Source of the DNA: Erysipelotrichia bacterium
Lineage (GTDB): Bacteria > Bacillota_I > Bacilli_A > Erysipelotrichales > Erysipelotrichaceae
NCBI GenBank assembly: GCA_018333955.1
Contig: JAGXSD010000030.1
Location: forward strand, 85,760-149,759
Direction: 5' to 3'
DNA length: 64,000 nucleotides
The translations under genes were made by a program, and so were the position numbers. The notes under the pieces are model-generated. The model was not told the origin of the DNA. It searched no databases and was given only the letters and a program-made list of their open reading frames with translations. Each line of letters begins with the position of its first letter. Position 1 is the first letter of the stretch. Shown here in pieces: positions 55,261-62,877 of the stretch.

Positions 55261-57129
55261 CTAGGCTTGATCTTTAGCTTTAGACTTATTGGTTAAGGCC
55301 ATAAGTAAGACTTGAATGTCTGCAGGATTGACTCCAGAAATCTTAGAAGCCTGTGCAATACTCATCGGTTTGATCGTTGAGAGTTTTTGACGACCTTCAA
55401 TCGATAAATGAGGCACCACTGAATAATCAAAATCAGATGGAATTCGCCATGTCTCTAAGACTTTAACCTTCTCTGCTTCTTTTCTAGCCTTCGCAATGTA
55501 ACCTTCATACTTAATTTCGATTTCAAGTTGCATAATGACTCGCTCACTTAATTCGATGCCTAAATAAGGCACAAAGTCCATGAGTGAAATATGAGGACGA
55601 CGTATGGCTTCAATAATTAGTATACCTTCTTGAAAGTTAGTATAGCCTTTTTCAATTAAGATTTGAGCCATCGGATCTTTTGATGTAATTCGGATATTAC
55701 TAATCTTTTCTAATAGTTCTTGTTTTTGTGCTTGTTCTGATAAGAATGTAGTGTATCGCTCTTCACTCAGTAATCCTACATCATATCCTTTTTGAGATAG
55801 TCTGACTTGCGCATTATCATGTCTTAACAGTAAGCGATATTCAGCCCGTGAAGTCAGTAAGCGATATGGTTCTAAAGTTCCTTTAGAAATTAGATCATCA
55901 ATCATCACCCCAATATACGCATCATCACGAGCTAAGATGAGTGGATCTTTTCCTTGTGCATATAATCCCGCATTAATCCCCGCAATAATCCCTTGCCCTG
56001 CAGCTTCTTCATATCCTGAAGTCCCATTGATTTGGCCTGCACAGAATAATCCTTTTATAAGTCGAGTTTCTAATGAAGGATAAAGTTGCGTAGGTTCTAT
56101 CGCATCATATTCAATAGCATAGGCATACTCGGTAATTATTGCGTTCTCACATCCTGGAATGGTCTTAAGCATCTTCTCTTGCACATCACGAGGAAGTGAT
56201 GTGGAGAACCCTTGAATATACGTAGTATTTAAATGTACTGATTGAGGTTCTAAGAAGATTTGATGACGCTCTTTATCAGAGAAGCGTACAACTTTATCTT
56301 CAATGGAAGGACAATAACGTGGCCCTACCCCTTCCACCACTCCAGAATACATGGAAGATTTATTTAAGTTAAGATGAATAATGTCATGGGTATTAGAAGA
56401 AGTATAGGTTAAGTAACAAGGATATTGATCTTTGATGGTGTCTTCTTCCTTGGTGGTCGGTGAAAAGAAGTATCGCTTTTCATCTCCTGGTTGAATCACT
56501 GTCTTTGAGAAATCAATGGAGGATGTTAAAACTCGTGGTGGAGTTCCTGTTTTAAGTCTAAAGAGTCTAAATCCTAAGTCTTTGAGTTGATCTGAAATGG
56601 CGTTAGAGGTTGGTAAGTTATCAGGTCCACTCACTCTCACTTCATCTGAAATCATAATCTTAGCACGCATGTACGTACCTGTGGTGATCACCACTGCTTT
56701 CGCAAGCAGTCTTTCTTGATTAGAAAGAACTACTCCCTTAACGACATGATCTTCCACAATGATGGAGTCCACCATTGACTCTATAACATCCAAATTCTCT
56801 TGCGCTAAACAGACTTCTTTCATCATTTTAGAGTATTCGAGTTTATCTGATTGCACTCTTAAAGACCAGACCCCTGGTCCTTTATTAGTATTAAGCATTT
56901 TAAACTGTAATGCGGTTCTATCCGCAGTAATCCCCATTTGTCCACCTAAAGCATCTATTTCAGCCACAACAATCCCTTTGGCGGGACCCCCAATGGAAGG
57001 ATTACATGGCATCATCGCAATTTTATCAATTGAAATGGTGCACATAGCAGTTTTCATATGTTGACGAGCACTGGCTAATGCAGCTTCTACCCCTGCATGC
57101 CCTGCTCCGATTACGATCACATCATACAT
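55261..57129 (-). CDS. mnmG: tRNA uridine-5-carboxymethylaminomethyl modification enzyme MnmG
   Basis: 622 aa from the ATG at 57129 (GGAG upstream). The FAD-binding GAGHAGVEAALASAR, MPCNPSIGGPAKG, ALQFKMLNTNKGPGVWSLR, and GQINGTSGYEEAAGQG are diagnostic; the C-terminal helical domain (ASKISGVNPADIQVLLMAL) binds MnmE. It starts the large co-directional block and is also called gidA. Confidence 0.97.
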   Translation of the reverse strand: MYDVIVIGAGHAGVEAALASARQHMKTAMCTISIDKIAMMPCNPSIGGPAKGIVVAEIDALGGQMGITADRTALQFKMLNTNKGPGVWSLRVQSDKLEYSKMMKEVCLAQENLDVIESMVDSIIVEDHVVKGVVLSNQERLLAKAVVITTGTYMRAKIMISDEVRVSGPDNLPTSNAISDQLKDLGFRLFRLKTGTPPRVLTSSIDFSKTVIQPGDEKRYFFSPTTKEEDTIKDQYPCYLTYTSSNTHDIIHLNLNKSSMYSGVVEGVGPRYCPSIEDKVVRFSDKERHQIFLEPQSVHLNTTYIQGFSTSLPRDVQEKMLKTIPGCENAIITEYAYAIEYDAIEPTQLYPSLETRLIKGLFCAGQINGTSGYEEAAGQGIIAGINAGLYAQGKDPLILARDDAYIGVMIDDLISKGTLEPYRLLTSRAEYRLLLRHDNAQVRLSQKGYDVGLLSEERYTTFLSEQAQKQELLEKISNIRITSKDPMAQILIEKGYTNFQEGILIIEAIRRPHISLMDFVPYLGIELSERVIMQLEIEIKYEGYIAKARKEAEKVKVLETWRIPSDFDYSVVPHLSIEGRQKLSTIKPMSIAQASKISGVNPADIQVLLMALTNKSKAKDQA

Positions 57130-57197
57130 AACGTTTTCTCCGGTTTCGCTTGTATTGTAGCACATTTTATCAATTCTGTTTAATCATTGACTCATGC

Positions 57198-57244
57198 TTG
57201 ACAAGTGTCTTAAATGGGTGTATTGTATTATTGTAAATAATACA
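57198..57244 (+). promoter_or_regulatory. Promoter and palindromic operator of the second GntR/ABC operon
   Basis: -35 TTGACA (57198-57203), 17-nt spacer, -10 TATTGT (57221-57226). A perfect inverted repeat TGTATTAT-5 nt-ATAATACA (57224-57244) overlaps the -10. AAGGAGGG follows before the ATG at 57262. Confidence 0.82.
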
Positions 57245-57261
57245 TTAAGGAGGGTGTTGCT

Positions 57262-57660
57262 ATGTTTGTGCTCGATTATCGCAGCAAGCTTCCCATCTAT
57301 GAACAACTTCAAACGCAAATGTTGAAATTGATCGTAGGGGGAGTCCTAAAAGAAAACGATCAACTACCTGCCGTAAGAACTCTTGCCATGGAACTTGGAG
57401 TGAATCCAAACACCGTTCAGAAAGCCTATGCAGAGTGTGAACGAGTAGGCATGATTGTTTCTGTGACAGGGAAAGGATCGTTTGTATCTAATCCTGCCGT
57501 AAGTATGCAGTTGTATATGAGGGAAAAGTTTAAAGAGCTTCGAAACCTAATTCAAGAATCATTGGAATATGGTTTAGAGCCAAGTATGATTATCGATGCG
57601 GTTAGCGCATGGTGTGAGAAAGGGGAATGGGATTATGATCCAACTCAAATCAGTCACTAA
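57262..57660 (+). CDS. GntR-family regulator, YtrA type (module 2)
   Basis: 132 aa: GntR winged helix (KLPIYEQLQTQMLKLI, VRTLAMELGVNPNTVQKAY, GKGSFVSN) with a short helical tail. The palindrome over its own promoter suggests autorepression. It overlaps the ATPase gene by 26 bp. Confidence 0.93.
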   Translation: MFVLDYRSKLPIYEQLQTQMLKLIVGGVLKENDQLPAVRTLAMELGVNPNTVQKAYAECERVGMIVSVTGKGSFVSNPAVSMQLYMREKFKELRNLIQESLEYGLEPSMIIDAVSAWCEKGEWDYDPTQISH

Positions 57661-58525
57661 GTCATTTGATTCTACACAAGTGTTGGATCAAGTGGATTGG
57701 TTTGTTAGAAAAGGAAGTGTCTTCGGACTTGTTGGACCTAACGGAGCTGGTAAGTCAACAATTTTACGACTGATTGCCGGAGTTATTACTCCAGATCATG
57801 GGGTAGTAACTTTAGAAGATCAACCTGTTTATGACAATCCGCTTGCAAAGCAACGTATTTTATTCTTATCTGATGATCCGTTTTATCTTCATCAGTCTAC
57901 CATTGATGAAATGAAAGAATTCTATAAGTTATTCTATCCTTCATTCAATGAAACAATGTATCAACGTCTTCTCAACAACTTCCCAATCCCACTTAATAAG
58001 AAGATTAATGACTTCTCTAAAGGGATGAAGCGTCAAGTTGGTCTTATCTTAGCTTTAGCCGTGAATCCTGATGTCTTACTTCTTGATGAAAGTTTTGATG
58101 GATTAGATCCTGTGATGCGTTTAACTTTAAAACGTTTTATTGCCCAGGAAATGTCTAATCGTGAAATGACAGTCGTTATTTCATCCCATAACTTACGTGA
58201 ATTAGAAGATATTTGTGATCAAGTGGCCCTCATCGATAACAAAAAAGTCGTCATGAGTGGTCAAGTGGATACGATTAAAGATGAATTCCATAAATTCCAA
58301 GTGGGCTTTAGAGATGTCTTGGATGTTGCTGGATTCAATGGTCTTGATATTATTCACCAAGAACAAGTGGGCAATGTCTTTACCTTAGTTATTAAAGGTT
58401 CACTCGACGTGATTAAAGCTCAACTTGAATCCTTAGATCCTGCTTTATATGTGGAACTTCCACTCAATTTAGAAGAAATCTTTGTGTATGAAATGGAGGC
58501 TCGTGGTTATGGAAAATCTATTTAG
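57635..58525 (+). CDS. ABC transporter ATPase (module 2)
   Basis: 296 aa from the ATG at 57635 with AAGGGGA upstream. Walker A GPNGAGKSTILR, signature FSKGMKRQVGL, Walker B VLLLDESFDGLDP, H-loop SSHNLREL, plus a C-terminal extension (about 215-296) found in this subgroup. It pairs with the large permease downstream, overlapping it by 17 bp. Confidence 0.93.
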   Translation: MIQLKSVTKSFDSTQVLDQVDWFVRKGSVFGLVGPNGAGKSTILRLIAGVITPDHGVVTLEDQPVYDNPLAKQRILFLSDDPFYLHQSTIDEMKEFYKLFYPSFNETMYQRLLNNFPIPLNKKINDFSKGMKRQVGLILALAVNPDVLLLDESFDGLDPVMRLTLKRFIAQEMSNREMTVVISSHNLRELEDICDQVALIDNKKVVMSGQVDTIKDEFHKFQVGFRDVLDVAGFNGLDIIHQEQVGNVFTLVIKGSLDVIKAQLESLDPALYVELPLNLEEIFVYEMEARGYGKSI

Positions 58526-60638
58526 AGCTCGCATTAATGTTGGTTTCTTTCGTTTCCTTCTTAAACGTAATACACGTTTAATGATTCTTACCACCGTTGC
58601 GATGGTGGCTCTCTATCCTCTACTTGCCTTTACAGAATTCGTATTTAATGGGACATACTCTCAAACATTCTTTAATGTAGGGCGTACATTCCAACTCATC
58701 GTGTTCTTCATTAACCTCGTCATTATTCCATTTGTGATCTTCTCATATCTTAACTCTAAGAAATCACTGGATGTTTACCATGCCTTACCAATTACCCGTA
58801 AAGACTTGTTCTTAACTGGATTAGCGGCCTCAATCGTAGTGGTCCTACTTCCATTCCTACTAGTTTATGGAGTTGGTTGGATATATAACATCATGGTGGT
58901 TCCTGGTGTTGATAATACGCTTATCTTTGAAAACTTGTACTACAGTCTTGCCTTAGCCATGGCGATTGCCCTTCCATTCATGTTCTCAATGATGAATACA
59001 GGCACAGCTGTGGATGGTTTCCTCTATGGATTAATCATTCATCTTATTCCAATGATTGCCTATGGGACATACTTAGTGTTTGGAAACACAGTCCTTCTTG
59101 GATTTAGAGCTCCAACCAACAATACTTTCCTACTTTTCACCGCTCCTCTATGGAGTATCTTCGAACTTAATCTTAATCGTAACCTAGTCTATCCTAATCC
59201 TGATCTAGTGGCCTTATATTGGTTCGTGATGTCCTTTGGGATGGCGTGGTTAGTGCTTTACTTCTACAAAATTCGTCGTAGTGAGAAAGCAGAAACTCCT
59301 TTCACTAACAATAAGTTCTATCCAATTATTGTGTCTATGTTTATCCTTATTATTCAGTTCTTCTTCTATTCCACATTCACCTTACTTACTGATGGACGTA
59401 GTTTAGACTTTAGAACTCTCATATTCCCAGTATTCTTTACCTTTGTGGGATACATGATATTGGATGTTATTGCGAATCGTGGATTTAAAAACTTTATAAA
59501 AGCCTTAGTTAAGTTCGCAATCCTTACAGTGGTCTCACTTGCGGTATTCATTGGTGCAACCCTTAGTGGTGGTGCAGGTTATACATCATTTGTGCCTAAT
59601 CCTAATAATGTGGAAAAGGTTGAATTCTTGATTAATGATGAATTAGGTTTATTCTCACCTGCTTATACCAGTTATATCTATAATGATACAAAAGGGATTA
59701 TTGCCTATGAAGAAAAAGCTGATATTGAAGGGATTGTGACTTTCCACAAATCCATTGTGGATCGCTTTAAAGAATTAGGAGTTACTTCTAATAATTATTT
59801 CTTCAATGAAGAAACTAATGTGACCACGACTTATCCTTTTAAACTTACGTCTTGGGTGACAAGTAATGTTCAGTTTAAGTACACGATGAAAAATGGTTCT
59901 ACAACCCTTCGCTCCTACACTATTCCAGTGGCTTGGACGGATACAGTATTACCTTTATCTACTTCTAAACCTAACTTACTTAATCGCTATCCTCATTTAA
60001 CTCAAAGTGAACTGGTGACAACTATTTCATTTGCGCCAGTATCCTTTAATCAAAAGTTTCCAATTCAACGTACCTTAACAAAAACAATCTTTGATACTTA
60101 TCTTGAGGAATATACTCGCTTAGGTGCAACTGTCCTCGCGGGAGATAACTTAGTTGGATATATTACAAGTGAAGTAGAAGTTCAAGGTAATTTTGGAAGA
60201 ACAACATCTCAAGCACTTCCTGTCTTTGCCTCATTCACAAACACTTTAGCATTATTGAATATCCCAGAAATTGTGATCTCAGATTCAATTACTTTCGAAA
60301 TTATTCGCCCAAGTAATGGTGATAACCCTGTGGATTTCTATGTGCAATCATTTGATAGTAGCGTGCGATATTGGAGTGGTCAAAATGGTAAAGAATATGC
60401 AACCTTCACCATTACTGGTTCACAAATGCAGCTACTACTTCCTTATATTACAGCTCATCATGTGAACGCAGATCTTGTGGCTTTAGTAAAGGTCAATCCT
60501 ACTGTTGCCTTAGGAGTTGAGCGCAATTCAAACTATGTATTCTATTCACTGCTTGAAGAAGGTCGAGCTGTTCTCAATGAAATCATTGCGGATCAGGTCC
60601 CTGTCTTTAAGACATTAGAAGCTATATACTACAATTAA
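58509..60638 (+). CDS. Large ABC-2 type permease (module 2)
   Basis: 709 aa from the ATG at 58509 (GGAGG upstream). Membrane spans fill about residues 15-360 (eight or more); KKSLDVYHALPITRKDLF is the typical inner motif of this group. A large extracellular domain (about 370-709) with no membrane span follows, rich in beta-strand sequence and without a recognised family. This outward domain suggests sensing or handling of an envelope compound. Confidence 0.82.
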   Translation: MENLFRARINVGFFRFLLKRNTRLMILTTVAMVALYPLLAFTEFVFNGTYSQTFFNVGRTFQLIVFFINLVIIPFVIFSYLNSKKSLDVYHALPITRKDLFLTGLAASIVVVLLPFLLVYGVGWIYNIMVVPGVDNTLIFENLYYSLALAMAIALPFMFSMMNTGTAVDGFLYGLIIHLIPMIAYGTYLVFGNTVLLGFRAPTNNTFLLFTAPLWSIFELNLNRNLVYPNPDLVALYWFVMSFGMAWLVLYFYKIRRSEKAETPFTNNKFYPIIVSMFILIIQFFFYSTFTLLTDGRSLDFRTLIFPVFFTFVGYMILDVIANRGFKNFIKALVKFAILTVVSLAVFIGATLSGGAGYTSFVPNPNNVEKVEFLINDELGLFSPAYTSYIYNDTKGIIAYEEKADIEGIVTFHKSIVDRFKELGVTSNNYFFNEETNVTTTYPFKLTSWVTSNVQFKYTMKNGSTTLRSYTIPVAWTDTVLPLSTSKPNLLNRYPHLTQSELVTTISFAPVSFNQKFPIQRTLTKTIFDTYLEEYTRLGATVLAGDNLVGYITSEVEVQGNFGRTTSQALPVFASFTNTLALLNIPEIVISDSITFEIIRPSNGDNPVDFYVQSFDSSVRYWSGQNGKEYATFTITGSQMQLLLPYITAHHVNADLVALVKVNPTVALGVERNSNYVFYSLLEEGRAVLNEIIADQVPVFKTLEAIYYN

Positions 60639-60664
60639 CAAGTCCGCAAGGACTTGTTTCTTTA
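60637..60664 (+). terminator. Terminator of the second GntR/ABC operon
   Basis: AACAAGTCC, loop GCAA, GGACTTGTT, then TCTTT. The stem starts at the permease stop codon. Confidence 0.85.
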
Positions 60665-60711
60665 GGTTGGTGAACAAGATATGATACAATAGCAACGCAT
60701 AGGAGGCTCAT

Positions 60712-61104
60712 ATGGACTTTAACTTACAAACACCTACATTATTATTCTCTGCGATCTCATTACTTATGCTTGCCTATACCAATCGTTTTCTTGTGATTGC
60801 GGGCTTAATTCGCGATTTACACAAACAGTATCTACAAGAACCTAGTGATATCCTTAAAGGACAACTAATTAACTTAAAGAAACGAATGACGATTATTAGA
60901 AACATGCAAATATTTGGAGGGTTTTCTTTCTTCTTTAGTGTACTAAGTTTACTACTTATCTTTGCGAGTGCAGACTTTTTAGCAAAAACCATGTTTGCGT
61001 TTAGTCTTTTAACGTTACTGATATCACTGATACTTCTGCTTGTGGAGTTACAGATCTCGGTTAATGCACTCAATATTCAATTAAAAGACTTTAAAGAGGA
61101 TTGA
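60712..61104 (+). CDS. DUF2721-family membrane protein
   Basis: 130 aa. Three hydrophobic segments (about 8-30, 65-85, 90-115) with the family pattern LLMLAYTNRFLVIAGLIRDLH and a basic cytosolic loop. Function unknown. AGGAGG precedes the ATG and TGATACAAT lies further upstream. Confidence 0.82.
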   Translation: MDFNLQTPTLLFSAISLLMLAYTNRFLVIAGLIRDLHKQYLQEPSDILKGQLINLKKRMTIIRNMQIFGGFSFFFSVLSLLLIFASADFLAKTMFAFSLLTLLISLILLLVELQISVNALNIQLKDFKED

Positions 61105-61150
61105 GTTTTTCAACATTCATCGAAATCAATTTATTTAGTTAAGATTACAT

Positions 61151-61180
61151 AAAAAGCTGACGAAATGTCAGCTTTTTGTT
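61151..61180 (+). terminator. Terminator after the DUF2721 gene
   Basis: AAAAGCTGAC, loop GAAAT, GTCAGCTTTT, then TGTTT. It is also T-rich on the minus strand, so it may serve the convergent gene at 61249. Confidence 0.85.
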
Positions 61181-61248
61181 TAGTTAACTCTTTGAAAGTT
61201 GATTTTTATATGTTTATGACTTAAGTGTTAGTTAAAGGCAATGTTAAG

Positions 61249-61710
61249 CTAGTTTAAGTCATTTAATTCTAATATGCTTTTAAACTTCTGAGCATCTTTT
61301 TCTTGTATCTTAAACATTCTAAATGCTTGATCATGTTGGGTTCGAGTAAACAATGTTGTAATATAGACATTATCATTCTCTAGTAGAATTAGTATCTGAG
61401 AAGCTGAATTCTTATCTCCCTTACATAATAAGGTTGCGTCAAATAGTTGGGGATCATTAAACAAGCGTTTTGATTCAATCGTATAACCATTATACTCGGC
61501 TTCGATTAGAAACTTATAAACATCTTTAATATCGCTTGAAGAAGTTACTTCAAATCTTAATTCTGGTAAAGTACTTGAAGTAAAAGGTTTATATTCATAA
61601 ACACTCAATGAGACAACATTTTCATTTTCCAAAAAGACTTGAAATCGTTCAAGATTAGAACACCCCGATATAAGCACTAACACGATTATCCATAATATAT
61701 GTTTTCTCAT
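61249..61710 (-). CDS. Small lipoprotein of unknown function
   Basis: 153 aa from the ATG at 61710 (GGGGG upstream). Signal MRKHILWIIVLVLISGC with a clear lipobox; the mature part is a small alpha/beta domain without recognised family. An RHS core fragment on the same strand reads into its start (TGA overlapping ATG), the place where an immunity gene would sit, so an immunity role is conceivable but not shown. Confidence 0.65.
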   Translation of the reverse strand: MRKHILWIIVLVLISGCSNLERFQVFLENENVVSLSVYEYKPFTSSTLPELRFEVTSSSDIKDVYKFLIEAEYNGYTIESKRLFNDPQLFDATLLCKGDKNSASQILILLENDNVYITTLFTRTQHDQAFRMFKIQEKDAQKFKSILELNDLN

Positions 61711-61810
61711 ATAGCTTTCCCCCATTTTTTGTTTATCTCATTGTAGCATATTCCCCACTGTGGGTTATAGTAGCGGCTTTGTAGATAATACAGTCCTGTC
61801 TCACTATCAT
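61707..61810 (-). pseudogene. RHS core remnant (orphan tip fragment)
   Basis: 61751-61810 is 57/60 identical to 63548-63607 and encodes NDSETGLYYLQSRYYNPQWG, the RHS core hallmark. The frame is closed by a stop about 20 bp upstream of this segment and runs out at a TGA at 61707-61709, which overlaps the lipoprotein start. It is a relic of a displaced RHS tip module. Confidence 0.85.
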
Positions 61811-62097
61811 TAAAAAGTACTAATTAAACTGATCATATAAAGATGGCAATTACAACTCCAATTCCTAAGCACTTATAAACTTTAGGTAAACGAATAATGA
61901 TGTGCTCCTCTTTAAGTTTTTTTATTATTCGCTTCCGCTATCCTTAAAAATCTCATTAGCAAAAAACATACATCACTACTCCGATAATGGCATATGATAA
62001 AGATATCCTTATATCGTTTCCCATCATTTAGTTCCCTATTACTTTGCTTATTTCGATGGATGTGATCACTCCAAAAATAAGCTTAGTCCTATATCTA
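61811..62097 (-). other. Intergenic stretch with decayed small membrane-protein ORFs
   Basis: No intact gene. Minus-strand fragments read MMGNDIRISLSYAIIGVV (ending in a stop) and, after further stops, EEHIIIRLPKVYKCLG with a hydrophobic tail. They look like pieces of one or two small membrane proteins lost by frameshift. The family is not identified. Confidence 0.4.
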
Positions 62098-62868
62098 TTA
62101 TCTTCTTTTTACTCTAACATTATAAATCTGTCTGCTTTGAAGTTCTTTCATTTTTGGCATAAATCCTTCAATGTGTTCAACTTTATATGTTGACAGAAAA
62201 CCATCAGTATCTCTAGAAAATATATACCTTTCTTGTGTTAATAATTTTATTGAAGGACTGTATCTAGTCCAACACATTGATTTCATTAAATCATCCACAT
62301 ATTCATATGTTTCTACATTTATTTCAGAACAGTACACTTCACTATCAAGCAGTTCACAAAGTGCTGTTTCATAACTTATCAATTTTCCATTCTCAAACTG
62401 ACATTCAGATATAAAACTTAGGCTGTAATCATCTGTGCTAAATACTAAAGATAATACTTTGTTTTGATTACGAACAAATAGTTCGGTAGAAATAAGTTTG
62501 AATACATCCTCAACTATGTAATAACTATATACACAAATTAAACTGTTTTGTGCGTCAAACAGATATTCATAATTATACTTTGTATTATTTGAGATTCTTT
62601 TTAGTAATTTTCCTCTATTATAGTTTCCGACGATCAAATCTAAAGTACTTGGAGAATAGAAGCCCCGATGAAGAACCTCCCCTCCTTTTGCATATTCTCG
62701 TTTGATTACTTTAGATTCTAAATCCTTATTCAGTTCGTGAAATGAATTAGCATATAGTTTATGTAATGCGACATACTTAATTTTTAACTGATCAAAAGGC
62801 TCACATCTTTTTGAGTTCTCATCTGACTTTAAGTATTCATCTATTCTTTGCATATTATTTAACATCAT
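62098..62868 (-). CDS. Candidate immunity protein for the RHS-AHH toxin
   Basis: 256 aa, intact, no signal or membrane segment, predicted cytosolic. No family recognised; the composition is lysine-, glutamate- and tyrosine-rich. GAGAGG precedes the ATG at 62868, only 9 bp after the reconstructed stop of the AHH nuclease region. That position, same strand and tight spacing are typical of immunity genes in RHS toxin systems. The assignment is from context only. Confidence 0.6.
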   Translation of the reverse strand: MMLNNMQRIDEYLKSDENSKRCEPFDQLKIKYVALHKLYANSFHELNKDLESKVIKREYAKGGEVLHRGFYSPSTLDLIVGNYNRGKLLKRISNNTKYNYEYLFDAQNSLICVYSYYIVEDVFKLISTELFVRNQNKVLSLVFSTDDYSLSFISECQFENGKLISYETALCELLDSEVYCSEINVETYEYVDDLMKSMCWTRYSPSIKLLTQERYIFSRDTDGFLSTYKVEHIEGFMPKMKELQSRQIYNVRVKRR

Positions 62869-62877
62869 TAATCCTCT

